Shown: positions 11,626 through 23,070 of the stretch, piece by piece
Layout: every line of letters starts with the position of its first letter
How positions within the stretch are numbered: position 1 is the first letter of the stretch
NCBI GenBank assembly: GCA_963682055.1
Contig: OY821750.1
Span: 5,210,501 to 5,274,500 of the forward strand
Source of the DNA: Primula veris
Lineage: Eukaryota > Streptophyta > Magnoliopsida > Ericales > Primulaceae
Direction: 5' to 3'
DNA length: 64,000 bases
The notes under the pieces: generated by a model
Told to the model about the DNA's origin: nothing
Databases searched by the model: none
The model's input: only the letters and a program-made list of their open reading frames with translations
Position numbers and translations under genes: made by a program

Positions 11626-11765
11626 AGTTTTATTTCGATCGGTCGCCTTTTTCTGACCTCTCTGGTCAGATTTGGACCAAAACGACCGGTCGTAATTATT
11701 ATTTCGATCGGTCGTATTTTTCTGACCTCTCGGGTCAGATTTGGACCAAAACGACCGGTCGTTTT
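11626..11765. repeat. Two tandem 70-bp units with palindromes in the Gypsy leader
   Basis: Two near-identical units each contain CGATCGGTCG, an inverted pair CTGACC...GGTCAG, and CGACCGGTCG. The repeated palindromes stand out from the surrounding sequence and lie between the primer-binding site and gag, where packaging, dimerisation or regulatory signals of LTR elements are found. Confidence 0.85.
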
Positions 11766-12116
11766 CTGGCAAATTTTGCGGTTTTCTCGCTAAACTTCAA
11801 ACGCTCGTAACTCCTTCGTTTTTACTCCGAATTTGGTTCCGCTTGAACCGTTGGCTTCGTATTTCAGTGCTCTATAATTTTGAACCTTGGAAAGCTTGAT
11901 AAAATTATTATCACGCAAAAAGAGCTTTTATCATGTTTTACATATTTTGTTGTTATCAAAACACTCAACCAGAGAGATTTAGCAGAATTTGAAATTTTTT
12001 TGGTGGAATGTGGATTTTGTTAAGTGTTGGGAGTCAATACGAATAAGTAGAGTATTCATGTATGAGAAGTAGTGTCAAGTGAGGCAACTAAAGTGTCGGT
12101 TTAACATGTTTGTAGT

Positions 12117-14331
12117 CATGGCAATTACCACAAGGACTGGTGGACGAGGACCAGCTACATGCGGGGGCGCACCACCATCAAGGGGTGCGGTTACCCGAGG
12201 TGGGGAAAATGGAAGAGGAAGAGGAGTTCCAAGGAGGAGGGGAGCAACTCGAGGAAAAAGGCTGCTAGAGGTCGTGGGGGGAGAGGTAACACTAGGGCCC
12301 CACCACCTGAGTAACCCGAGGAAGAGGAAGAAGCTGATAATGTGTATGAGGAGGTGAATGAGGAAGAAGAAGAGACTCACGTACCTAAACCAGAACCAGT
12401 AAACGCTAACCAAGTGATGACTGACCTTCAGAAGGTGGTGCAAATGATGGTGCAGAATGCACAAGCTGGGAGTTTAAGTAACAATGGCTTGCTTAACTTC
12501 ACCCGATTGGGGGCTCCGACTTTCGATGGGGGTAGGTGAACCATCCATAGCTGAGGGATGGGTGGACGAAATGGAGAAATACTTATTGGCAGCGGGAATA
12601 GTAGATGGGGAACAACGGGTGAATATGGCTCAGTTTCACCTAAAGGATGAAGAATGGAAGTGGTGGTTGGGGATCGTGGATACTTATGACTTAAGCGACC
12701 TCGAATGGAACGAGTTCATCGAATTGTTTAATCGGCAGTTTCTTCCAGATTCTTATAAGGATGAAATGAGGAGGCGTTTTGATGAACTATATCAAGGAGC
12801 TATGACCGTTCAAGCATATCAACTAAAATTTACCTCACTCTCGAGGTATGCCCCAGACTCGGTTCTAGGGGGTGTAGAAAAATGTAGAAGATTCATGAAG
12901 GGGTTGAACCCGACCATCTCATTGCATTTGGCATCGGCCCGCTATGTCAACTATAATGAGTTGGTAAAATCAGCTCAAGCTGTGGAGGGAGCTCTACTCC
13001 ATGGCAAAAGAATCTTAGAGAAGTCAAAAACTGGAAATGCTCCAAGGGAAGAAAAGAAACGGACTTGGAATATAGCGAATAATTCGCGGTTTCAACAACA
13101 AGGAAGAGGAGAGAGGGGTTTTAATCCACTACCGACAAACGCCGTAGTGAGGAGAACGTGTTATAATTGTGGAGATGTGAACCATCGACAATTCGAGTCC
13201 CCTAGAATCCAATGTAGGACATGCAACCGATTTGGACATAAGGCGAGGGTTTGTATCGGGGGACAAGGAAGAATCGACACCAACCGACCTTTTAACCAAC
13301 CTAGGCTGCCACTACCACTAACAAGAGGACCGGAATTTATACCACCACACCAATTGCCTGGGAACCAAGGGGGAGGGTTCCGAGGTAACCACCAAGGAAG
13401 GGGAAACCGTGGGAACTACCGAGGAGGCCATCAAGACATGGGGAACCGAGGAAATAATGGGAGAAATCGAGGACCGCAAGGAAACCCACCAGCTCAAGCT
13501 CGTCTATATGCCTTGCCACAGTTGCCAAACCAAGCAGACCTGACAAATGTACAAGGTATGGTTCTTGTGTGTTCATCCTGGGCACATGTTCTTTTCGATA
13601 CGGGGGCTTCACATTCTTTTATAGCTAGGCATCTAGTTGAGTCTTTGTCTTTAGAAATTGGGGTTCTGGAGAACCCGATTGTTGTAGAGTCTCCTGTTAG
13701 GGGTCGAGTTGTGTTGGACCGATTGTGTCGGTCTTGTGAGATGGTGGTCGCGGACCACGTGTTTATGTTTGATTTAGTTGTTATAGAGATGTCGGGATTC
13801 GACGTGATACTTGGAATGGACTGGTTGGTTCATTTTAACTCTTTCATCGATTGTGTTCGACGAAAAGTTTTCCTTACAACTTCATCCAGAGATGATGTGT
13901 TCTTTCGTGGGGAAAGGGACGCTACTCTTTCTTCTATTCCTTATTATTCCAAGCGGGTTGTGGGCAACCTGTCTTGTCATTTGGCTAGTCTCTCGATAGT
14001 GGATAACGACGAGGAAGTGGAAATATGGCCAAGCATAGTGGACGATTTTAGAGATGTGTTTCCGAAGGATCTACCGGGGTTACCACCGAAGAGAGGGTTG
14101 GATTTTTCTATCGAGTTGGTACCGGGAACGGCACCCATAGCCATTTCCCCGTACCGTTTGGCACCGGCAGAGTTAAAAGAGTTAAGTAAGCAGTTAGAGG
14201 AACTATTGGAGAAGGGTTTTATTAGGCGGAGTACGTCACCGTGGGTGGCACCGGCTTTATTTGTGCAAAAGAAGGATAGATCGATGAGGATGTGCATCGA
14301 CTATCGGAAGCTAAATAGGGTGACTATTTAG
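12117..14331 (+). pseudogene. Gypsy gag-protease-RT(N-terminus), frameshifted and truncated
   Basis: Gag-pol of Ty3/Gypsy elements encodes capsid, protease, reverse transcriptase, RNase H and integrase. The first part (from the ATG at 12117) is Arg/Gly-rich and shifts frame before 12357. A second frame (12342-12539) holds an acidic stretch and [12 protein letters not shown], and a third frame (12484-14331) continues with the retrotransposon gag domain. Next come zinc-knuckle-like cysteines ([23 protein letters not shown]), a Gly/Arg/Asn-rich linker and the protease active site (FDTGASHSF). The last part is the N-terminal edge of RT ([26 protein letters not shown]), ending at a stop at 14329-14331. 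The RT catalytic core, RNase H and integrase are missing. Confidence 0.9.
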
Positions 14332-15449
14332 CCGCTGCCAGAAACAATTAGCCAACCCAACACTCGCAACACTCGTGTTTGCCTCACAAACTCTCGTATT
14401 TGGTCACTCAATCGCAGTCCGTTTCGAAGCAACGTAACTGCTACAATCTGGACAGATTTAAGACAAGTAATATATATGTTAACGCAAGCAAACGTAAATG
14501 AACACACACGCACAATTTACGGCCGCAGCCAACCCAATATAATTCCGTTAATATTAGGAACCAGGTTACATATGTTTTACAAGTGTTTCTCAACCTGAAA
14601 CTCTCTCTAAAATATAATGAAATCTTCTCATGTACTTATAATTTCGTGCATGGCAGTTACAAGCATAAAATATGGGTCAAAAACTGCACTAGCGGTTACA
14701 AAGTAGTGGAAAAACTGCAGGAACAACTCTAGTAACCGTTCCCGCCCTTTTTCGAAGGTGTCCAGCTCTTCTAAGGTGACTTTACAGCAGCTACAACCTG
14801 CCCAATGTTCAGCCCATTTTGATTCTCGTAATCAACCCGCAATGTAATCAAAACAGCCCGCCATTTGAAACCAAAACAGTCCATTGTCGTGACTCAAAAC
14901 CAGCGGTCTGTTCGAACCATATCTAACGTGTTTCCTTGCTTCAAACATGTCCAAAGCTTGAACCGTATCAAACTTTAATTCCTTGACGCTCCTACATACC
15001 AAATATTAGCCAACGGTGCCCACAAACATTCTTTCGAAGTGTCAATTCGCTAACCAAACGAATGCTAGCACAAAGATGCTAACATTTGCCTAGTTCAAAA
15101 TTACTGTCCCTTAAAATACCGTCTCTACTTAAATGTGCTTTTAAACACACTTACATTACAAACATGCATATATAAATGCCAGTAAAAGTTATCCACTCGT
15201 TGCGTATAAAACGCGTAATAACATAAATCTTGCAATATGAACATAATATTCATATTTTGTATCATTTATTGTAGTTATGCAGGTTAAAATGAATTGTTAT
15301 TAAAATATTTAAAAGACCCCGAGCATGAACACGAGTTTTATTATTTTGTTCAGGTTCATTAGTAAATGTACAAATACAAACCAAACTTTTAACGAGCCGA
15401 GCACGGATTTATTTTATGAAGGGCTCGCTTCATTTCTAGCCATAATAAA
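14332..15449. other. Unassigned repetitive stretch after the truncated Gypsy element
   Basis: I see no gene. Part of it (about 15100-15150) resembles the upstream flank of EUL-4 (GTCCCTTAAAATANNG then TCTCTAC at 38000-38025), so it may be residual EUL-1 upstream DNA. The first 700 bases show no similarity to anything else in the window and may belong to an element I cannot name. Confidence 0.35.
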
Positions 15450-16723
15450 CATACATTTATTAATAAAACATTACTTTTAGTACTTCCAACAGAAAATATT
15501 ACTTTTAATGATAGATGGAGAATCCACTCCCATTGTGTTACTTTTATGAATTACCATGAAAAATATTTTACATTTGGCCCAACATTTTTTTTTCGAGATA
15601 CTACCTTCAACCGGTCTCAATATCTACATAACGCCACTGTTTGTCGCCAGCTGACTTTATGAGCTCCTCCGACATTATGAGCTCAAGTTGAGCTTTACAA
15701 GAGTGTTGACGAGCTCTAAAAGACTACCCAAACCGGCTCATCAAAGGTCTAACTAGTTTGTTGGAGTTTCTGTTTCAACTGTTACAAAAATCTCACCGAA
15801 GCTATGCCGACGTTGTATGAGCTCATAGGAAAGTCATAGAGTGGTCACCTGAAATTTGGGAAGCTTGTCGGAGCTCCAATGAGTTTGTGAAGGCTTTTTT
15901 TGGACGTTTGGTTTAGCTTGCTTGTGATTTGATGTGATCGTTAGCAGGGACAGAACTAGTATAGTCAAACCGGAGGGGCTGGTATTCCATATTTTCATAG
16001 TATGTGGCTGAAACGCTAATTTTGTAAAGATTTTAATAAAAAATACATAAAAAATGTATTTTTTCGTTATTTTTGTTCTTTTCATGATGAGGTTAGGGAC
16101 TACAACCCTGAGTGTCTCTACTGAGTTAATTAATAGTTACTTCCCTGTTCGTTAGATGCTTTGTCTTGTTTGGAGTCTTTATGAACTCGTTATGAACTCG
16201 TCGGAGCTTTGTTGGAGTTTGTTTGACGGATCATGGGGGTGAGTGGCTTGTCTATCAAATGCTTGCTTTGATCAATAAGCCTTTTTCTGCTAGGAACAAT
16301 CTCAAGAAGTATCACTTATGCGTAAGAATAGGACTATGGATAAACAAAACGAGATTGAAATTTTGAGGGAAAAAAAAAACTCTCAAAGAGGAAGACTAAT
16401 GCATTAGTGTCTCTGTTAACATGATGTTTTTTAAGGCTCATTATTAGTCTTAAAAAACATCGTGTTAACAGAGACACTAATCCACATCAAATGTTTGGGA
16501 ATTAAGAGTCAATCCTTTCATTTGGCTATTGAACAAATTATTCTGCAAATGTTAACAGATAAGGCACAAACAATGAACAGTTGTCTAAATAAATTAACAC
16601 AATAGAAAAATTAAAATACAGAAGTGAGATGGAACACAAACCAACAACAACAAAAAAACACGGCAATTTATTTTTCAAGTTTTATACCAAACACACAACG
16701 GACACTTCCATTTCGGTGATGTA
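15450..16723. repeat. EUL-2 downstream flank, duplicated at 26.7-28.2 and 35.6-36.8 kb
   Basis: Long stretches match the flank of EUL-3, for example GATGGAGAATCCACTCCC at 15510 and 26787, and CTTGTCGGAGCTCCAATG at 15864 and 27143. The last part also matches the flank of EUL-4 near 35650-35760. The repeat shows that whole gene units, not just coding regions, were duplicated. It also contains the hairpin at 16403-16481. Confidence 0.85.
16403..16481. repeat. 33-bp hairpin with 13-base loop downstream of EUL-2
   Basis: Arms 16403-16435 and 16449-16481 are complementary except at one position, which could form a G-U pair in RNA. In the paralogous EUL-4 flank (about 36478-36515) only the loop and the inner six or seven stem bases are present, so the longer stem here is probably a local inverted duplication. 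It lies about 240 bases past the EUL-2 stop codon. Confidence 0.9.
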
Positions 16724-17299
16724 TTATCCAAAAGGGACAAACTTCCACACCACGTTAAGACCAGCCCAGTATCCCATGAGTTTTACATCCATTCCATTTT
16801 CGTAAAGATAACCGGAAAACTTTGAGTTCACGTTCACAATGTTAATGTTCATATAAGAATCATCCCAGAACTTGCCAATCCACAACACAGAATCATTCAT
16901 TTCATCTTTGTTAAAAGTTGTGAGCCGCATAATTTCAAGGTCGTCTGATGGGTAGTGCTCAATAGCCTGACCAGTAGCCTTATTGACAAGAGCAAAACTA
17001 GAGGTCCTTTGTGCGCCCTCCGCACTCACGCTATGTTTCTCGTATTTGTACCAGTGTTGGAAAGGGTCTGAAGAGTCTAACTTTGCCATGCAGACCTCTC
17101 CGTCACGGATTGTGAGAGAGAGACTTGGATTGGCTAGAGTGCACAATCTCCCACTTTTGATTGTGTTATCAGAGCCCTCTTCTTTTTTTCCCTCATTTCC
17201 ATCTCCGTTAATGCTTAGACTGATATTCAAAGTAATCGAAATCCTATTATTACTGGCGCAAACATTACCATCAGTTTTATCGGTGGGTTGAATATTCAT
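16724..17299 (-). CDS. EUL-2, EUL-domain lectin, 191 residues, intronless
   Basis: A complete reading frame with the EUL (ricin-B-like beta-trefoil) domain at about residues 50-191, expected to bind glycans in the nucleus and cytoplasm. Landmarks: RLCTLANPSLSLTIRDGEV (51-69), QHWYKY (81-86), FALVNKATGQAI (102-113), DSVLW (136-140) and the terminal WKFVPFG. The N-terminal LNISLSING is shared with EUL-4. There is no signal peptide. EUL-4 has an intron near residue 48; here the sequence runs straight through with about 20 residues fewer, although both flanks are homologous to those of EUL-4. The last third has lost the DAWNG and DGTKVILW motifs seen in EUL-4, so sugar binding may be altered. A possible AATAAA (minus strand) is at 16667-16672. 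LINE-B starts 117 bases upstream of the ATG. Confidence 0.85.
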   Translation of the reverse strand: MNIQPTDKTDGNVCASNNRISITLNISLSINGDGNEGKKEEGSDNTIKSGRLCTLANPSLSLTIRDGEVCMAKLDSSDPFQHWYKYEKHSVSAEGAQRTSSFALVNKATGQAIEHYPSDDLEIMRLTTFNKDEMNDSVLWIGKFWDDSYMNINIVNVNSKFSGYLYENGMDVKLMGYWAGLNVVWKFVPFG

Positions 17300-17397
17300 C
17301 TCTGCTCTCGGATGGATATATCAAGAAATGTACTATATGATGAAACTTTGGATGAATTTATCAATATGAAGAGGACATGTTGATGAACATATTTGTG

Positions 17398-17409
17398 TAT
17401 ATATATATA
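17398..17409 (-). promoter_or_regulatory. Possible TATA element of EUL-2
   Basis: TATATATATATA lies about 100 bases upstream of the EUL-2 ATG, at a distance similar to the TATAAATA of EUL-4. It is a simple repeat, so the call is tentative. LINE-B is inserted a few bases further upstream. Confidence 0.4.
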
Positions 17410-17494
17410 CAGGACTATAGGAGATGTAATGTAAAAAGTCCTAGAGAGAGAAAGAGAGATACGACTAGGGTGAAAAACCCTAGCCGCCGCATAG

Positions 17495-18924
17495 ATGGTA
17501 GATCGAGATAAGATATATGATGACTCCGACGCCCAACTTATCAAACCGGATTCTCCGGTTAAATCTTTCGCTGCTATCCTGAAGAAACAAGTTGCGAAAC
17601 CCAAAATTGATTTGAAGGAAATAGAATACTATCGAGGTGAACCAATGATTCAGTTTTCAAAGAAGGAAATTTGTCAATTATCGGAACCGTTTAAATATAC
17701 TATAGTAGGTAAATTTTCTCATGGAAAGATGCAGATTGAAGACATTAAAAAGGTGTTTCACACTCTTGATCTACAAGCTAATTACCAAATTGGAGTTTTA
17801 GATCACAAACATATTTTAATTAGGTGTTTTCACGAAGATGATTTTCAAAGAATTTGGTTAAGAAAAATCTGGTTTATTAAAGGTTTTCCTATGCGTACTT
17901 TTAAATGGACGTATGATTTTGATCCGGATGTTGAAACTTCATTGACACCTGTGTGGATATCTCTACCTAAGCTGCCTATTCATTTATATAATACATCAAG
18001 TATATTTTCAATAGCTTCAGCTTTTGGATATCCACTTAAGGTAGATGAACCTACTTCTAAGTTGTCTAGACCTGGGTTAGCTCGTATCTGTGTAGAAATT
18101 GATCTAAAAAAAGAATTAATCGACAGAGTTCGTATTGGATATGGGGGTGATGAGGGTTTCTGGCAAGATTGTAGGTATGAAGATGTACCTAAGTTCTGTT
18201 ATTTTTGCAATAAACAAGGGCATGAAGAAGTTAACTGTCTAATAAAAATGAAGGAAAGCAAGAACATTGTTAAGAACATAAATGAAAAGGTCCCAGAACA
18301 AGGACAAAAACAACAGAAGGAAGGACAAAAACAGGCCTTATTACAAAATAATGCTTCACAAAAAACCATATATAAAAGGATAGAAAGGGAGAGTACAAAG
18401 GAGTGGGTTAGTAGAAATTTTGGTAAAGACAGCATGGTGGTGGAAAAGCCTTCTTCAATGGTGGAAAATACTCCAGTAAATGAGCAAGAGGATCCTGTAG
18501 AAAAGGTGCAGCAGGTTAATACATTAGTTAATATTGAGAATGCCAATCTAGTAGATAATATTATTGAGGTTAATGAAGGAAATCCTACTAGTATTATAGT
18601 TGAAGACTTGGATAATAGTGCTACAGACAAAGATGGGAAAGACATTGGTAGTGATAAACAACAAATTTCTACAGAAGAATTAGTGGAAACAAATGAGGAA
18701 GGTGAATTTCAAGAGTCTTCAGAAATTGTAGTTAATAAGTTGATTGGAGTTATCAATCATGTTGAAACAGAAGAAAACTTTGATAATTGAGAGAAACTAA
18801 TGTTCTAAAGGATCTAAATTTATCTCCAAGACATATACCAGTTGAGCCTGAAGATGGAAATTGGGAAATTCGCATGTCTAATAGTGCAAAAAGAAAACAG
18901 AAAAAAAAAAGGAGTTCAAAATAG
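17495..18924 (+). pseudogene. LINE-B ORF1 (RNA-binding, DUF4283 plus CCHC knuckle), one late frameshift
   Basis: ORF1 encodes the RNA-binding partner of ORF2. The open frame runs 431 codons (17495-18790) and holds a DUF4283-like domain (about residues 55-215) and a complete zinc knuckle CYFCNKQGHEEVNC (about 234-247), then an acidic tail. Immediately after the TGA at 18788-18790, the +1 frame continues with RETNVLKDLNLSPRH and a lysine-rich end, stopping at 18922-18924. LINE-A has a comparable lysine-rich end. A one-base indel near 18785 has therefore probably cut off the natural last 40-odd residues. The protein could still be largely functional. Confidence 0.85.
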
Positions 18925-18981
18925 CAGAAAAGGAGAGTATGGTTTTGAGATCCTCTAATGTAGGGGCTAGAAAAGTGTATA

Positions 18982-21900
18982 ATGATTAATGCACTTATTT
19001 GGAATGTAAGAGGAATGGAAGGTAAAGGAGCTACAAGTAGAAGATTGAAGTTTTTATGCAAGATACACAAGCCTGTTATATTAATTTGTTTGGAACCTAT
19101 GACATGCAGTAGCAAATTAGACTTTTATAAGTATAAATTTGGTTTTGATAATGCTGTTGCTCAGGATTATAATAAAATTTGGGTTTTCTATAATATTGGT
19201 ATTACTGTGGAGGTGACTAATCAAATGGAGCAAGGTTTTAGCTTTGTTATCAAAGGGAGTTCTATTCTAAAACAAATAAAATTTACAGCAGTGTATGCTA
19301 AGTGTACAAGAGAAGAAAGAGTACCTTTATGGGATTGGTTGCAGCAAGAGAGCACTGAAGAACCTTGGATTATTGGAGAAGACTTCAACACTGTTTCAAA
19401 GACATAAGATAAAATAGGTGGTCTTGACTTAAACTTGGGAGCAGCTAATGATTATATAGACTGTATAAACAATGTGAACATGGAAGAGTTGATGTTTTAT
19501 GGTTCTAGGTTTACTTGGTGGAACAAGAGAAGTGATGAAGCTGCTATTTTTGAAAGAATTGATAAAGTTCTTGTCAACCAGAAATGTCTAGATATATTTC
19601 AGCATATGGCATTAGAACATTTAAATAAAGTTTCATCAGATCACAGTCCTTTGTTAATTAGATGCAAAACTGTTTTTGATAATAATCCTAAAAGGTTTAT
19701 TTTTCAGAAGTTTTGGACTAAACATCAAGCTTATAACAAGGTAATATCTTCAGTTTGGGTGCCCTATTCTAAGGGTGATGCTCTATATTCTCTAGTTAAT
19801 AATTTAAAAAGATCTAAGAAGGCCTTATCTGTGTGGAATAAAGAAACTTTTGGGAATATATTCCAGAAAGTTATTGATGCTGAAGATGAGGTGCTCAAAC
19901 TGGAAAGCATCTTTGTGAATGATCCTGCAATGATCAACAAAATAGAGTTAAATAAAGCTGAAGATAATTTGAAATACAGAATAAAAATTGAAGAGGAGTT
20001 TTGGGGGCAAAAGGCCAACTTAAAATGGGTCAATGAAGGAGATGCTAATACTAAGTATTTTCATAGTATAGTGAAAAAAAGAAGAGCTAGAAGCTATATT
20101 AATAATATTAAAAAGGTTACAGGGGAGGTTATTACAGAGAAATTAGACATTCAAAATGAGGCTGTTGAGTATTTCAAAGGTCTTTTGGATGCTGCTAAAG
20201 GTGTACAGTGCTCCTATAAGAGCTTGGACATCATTTCTAAGCTTATTATGGATGATGATAATGAAATGCTAAATAAAGATCCTGATGAAACAGAAATAAA
20301 AGAAGCAGTGTGGGGTCTTAGCATGGATAGTGCTCCAGGTGTGGATGGTTTTACTGGTTGTTTTTATACTTCCAATTGGCAACTAATTGGTAAGGATGTG
20401 TGTTCTGCAATTCTACATTTTTTTGCTGGGCAAGTACTCCCTAAAGGTATTAGTAGCACTGTAATTGCTCTTATACCTAAAAATCAAGCTCCTAATGATT
20501 TCTCAGAATATAGACCTATTAGTTTATGTACCTTTTTCAACAAAGTTATCTCCAAAATTATGGCTAAAAGATTATCAATAATCTTGCCTACTATTATTTC
20601 TTCTAACCAAAGTGGCTTTGTTCAGAATAGAGATATAGTGGAGAATATATTACTGGCTCAAGAGTTTATTACTACCCTCTCTAAGAAAAATAGTGGGAAA
20701 AATCTAGCTATCAAGCTGGATATGAAAAAAGCATATGACAAAGTCTCATGGCATTTTCTTATATGTGTTCTAAGGAAGCTTGGTTTTTCTGAGGTATTTA
20801 TAGACAGGATATGGAGAATTATATCATGTAATGGGACATCTATTCTGGTGAATGGTGTATCTTCAGGGTATTTTTTCCCTTCTAATGGGCTGAGACAAGG
20901 TGATCCTATTTCAGCAAGTCTTTTCATTATTTGTTCAGAAGTGTTAACAAGAAATTTAAATACTTTAGTGGAAAAAAAGAGTTGGAAAGCTTTTAAATCT
21001 CCTTTTCATGGACCTATCATTACTCATTTAGCATTTGCAGATGATATCATTATTTTTAGTGCTGCTAATAAAAGGTCCATTCTTAATGTTAAAAAAGTAT
21101 TAAAAAGCTATAATGAAGATTCTGGGCAAGAAATCAGTTTGGATAAGAGTTTTGCTTATGTTTCTAAAAGTGTTGATAGAGAACTAAAGAGAGTGATTAA
21201 AGAAGAGCTGCAAATAGAAGTAAAGAAGACTCCTTTTACTTATCTTGGTTGCAAGTTGTATGCTGGTCACAAAAAGTGTGTTCTGTTTCATGAGCTTATC
21301 CTGAAAGTAAGAAAAAAGTTAAGCAATTGGAAAAGTCAGTGGTTAAATATGGGTGGAAGACTTATTTTAATAAAATATGTATTACAATCTATTCCAGTTT
21401 ATACTTTATCAGCTATGAATCCTCCCAAACAGGTTATTAAAAAAATTGATCAAATTCTGGCTAAATTTTTGTGGGGTTCTTCTGACTTAGTCAAAAAGCA
21501 TCAGTGGGTTAAATGGAAGAAAGTATGTCTTCCAGTAGAGGAAGGTGGTTTGGGACTAAGAAGTTTCAAGGATATTTCAATGGTTTTTGTAGCTAAATTG
21601 TGGTGGAATTTCAGAACTAAAAACAGCTTGTGGTCTAATTTCATAAAAGCAAAGTATTGTAGAAAAATGCATCCTAACTGTGTCATTAATAGCAAAGGTG
21701 ATAATGCTTGGTCCAGAATGTTAAAGATGAGAAATGAAGCTGAAAAACACATTGTTTGGCTAATAGGGGAAGGAAATATTTCTCTTAATCTAGATAATTG
21801 GCTAGGTACAGGTCCATTGATGGATGGTTTTTTGGATAATAATGTCAAGGCTGCAGAGGTGATAACAAATGGAGAATGGGATATAGAGAAAATAATTCCT

Positions 21901-23070
21901 CATCATTTGAGACATTTGTTTACTAGTGCTATTTGCATTAACAAATTAAGAAGAGACACTCCTATTTGGAATATTACTACAATGGGAAAGTTCAGTTTAA
22001 ATTCAGCTAAGGAACTAATGAGAAATGAGCAACCAATAAATTGGATTAGCAAGTTGTGTTGGGATAAATTAATACCTGTGAAGATTTCATGCTTTATCTG
22101 GAAATTCTTCAATCAAGCTCTTCCATTGGATCCTGCTATTCAAAAATTGGGAATAAGGTTATCTTCTAAGTGTGAATGTTGTGGCTGTGAAGTTGAAGAA
22201 TCAGAACATTTATTTAGTAATGGTCCTATAGCCAAGGAAGTGTGGATTTTCTTTTCTAAATTAATGGGTGTTATAATCAGTTCAGAACTGGTAAGGGGCA
22301 AATTCATAACCTGGTGGGCACAGTCAGATATTGTAAAGACTAAATTACAATGGAAGCTATGCAAAATTATTCCTGTGTTCATAATTTGGAAAATTTGGAA
22401 AGGGAGATGCAGTAGTAGATATAGTAATATAAAAATGAATGGAGCAAGGATTTGTGAGAGCATCATTAAATTGATTAAAGTTTGCTCCAGCAAGGATAAC
22501 TGTTTTCCTCCAAACTTTGATATCAAAACTGGGATTAATACAATGGTGAAGACCAAAAAGAGGCTGAGAATAGTAAAATGGTTATGTCCACCTAAGGGAT
22601 ATAACAAAATTAATGTTGATGGAAGTTTTCGGAAATTGACTAATACAAGTGGGGTTGGAGGTATTATGCGAGATGACCAAGGCAATTTTATTTTAGGGTT
22701 TTCTACCTCAATCACAAGTAGCTCTGGGCTAGAATCTGATATGAGGGCTTTATTATTAGGGGTTCAAACTATTGGGGATGCCAACATAATATTTGAGTCA
22801 GACTGTTTACAAATGGTAAATATTATACAAGGGATGAGTAATTGTCCATGGAAGTTACTATTTCTAATGGATCAAATTATGCAGCAATTCAACAGTAGAG
22901 TAATAACAATACAATATATTGAGAGAGAAGGTAACAAAGCTGCGGATTACCTGGCAAATTTGGGATGCGATGAAGATCCAAAAATTTCAAATAGAACAGA
23001 AGATTTTTCAGCTTACTTCAGAGGTTTAATTATCACTGAAGCTATGGGTTTATCTTATTTACGAATCTAA
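18982..23070 (+). pseudogene. LINE-B ORF2 (endonuclease, reverse transcriptase, RNase H), single stop codon
   Basis: One frame of 1363 codons is open except for a single TAA at 19405-19407 (codon 142). LINE-A has Glu at the matching position, so a GAA-to-TAA change is likely. In order: AP-type endonuclease (WNVRG, CLEPM, EDFNTV where GDFN is usual, SDHSPL), RT with SAPGVDGF, LRQGDP and AFADD (near codon 685), a zinc-finger region (CECCGC...EHLF near codon 1065) and a C-terminal RNase H domain starting NVDGS (near codon 1211) and ending with GNKAADYLA. Apart from the stop and the GDFN change, catalytic motifs look intact. It may be mobilised in trans but cannot make full-length protein without readthrough. 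Confidence 0.93.

Larger units (their letters stand above)
8913..14331 (+). mobile_element. Truncated Ty3/Gypsy LTR retrotransposon
   Basis: The element inserted into EUL-1. It has a 5' LTR (8913-10970) starting TGTAACATCCCGG and ending GGGGCGTGACA, a primer-binding site (TGGTATCAGAGC, 10974-10985) matching initiator tRNA-Met, a leader of about 1.1 kb, gag, protease and the start of reverse transcriptase. Homology ends near 14331. No integrase and no 3' LTR are present, so the 3' part was lost by deletion or a later rearrangement that also removed the 5' half of EUL-1. Confidence 0.9.

Noticed and set aside
12075..12464. A 129-codon minus-strand frame with hydrophobic N-terminus
   Set aside because: It is antisense to the Gypsy gag region; the hydrophobic look is a mirror of the Arg/Glu-rich coding strand.
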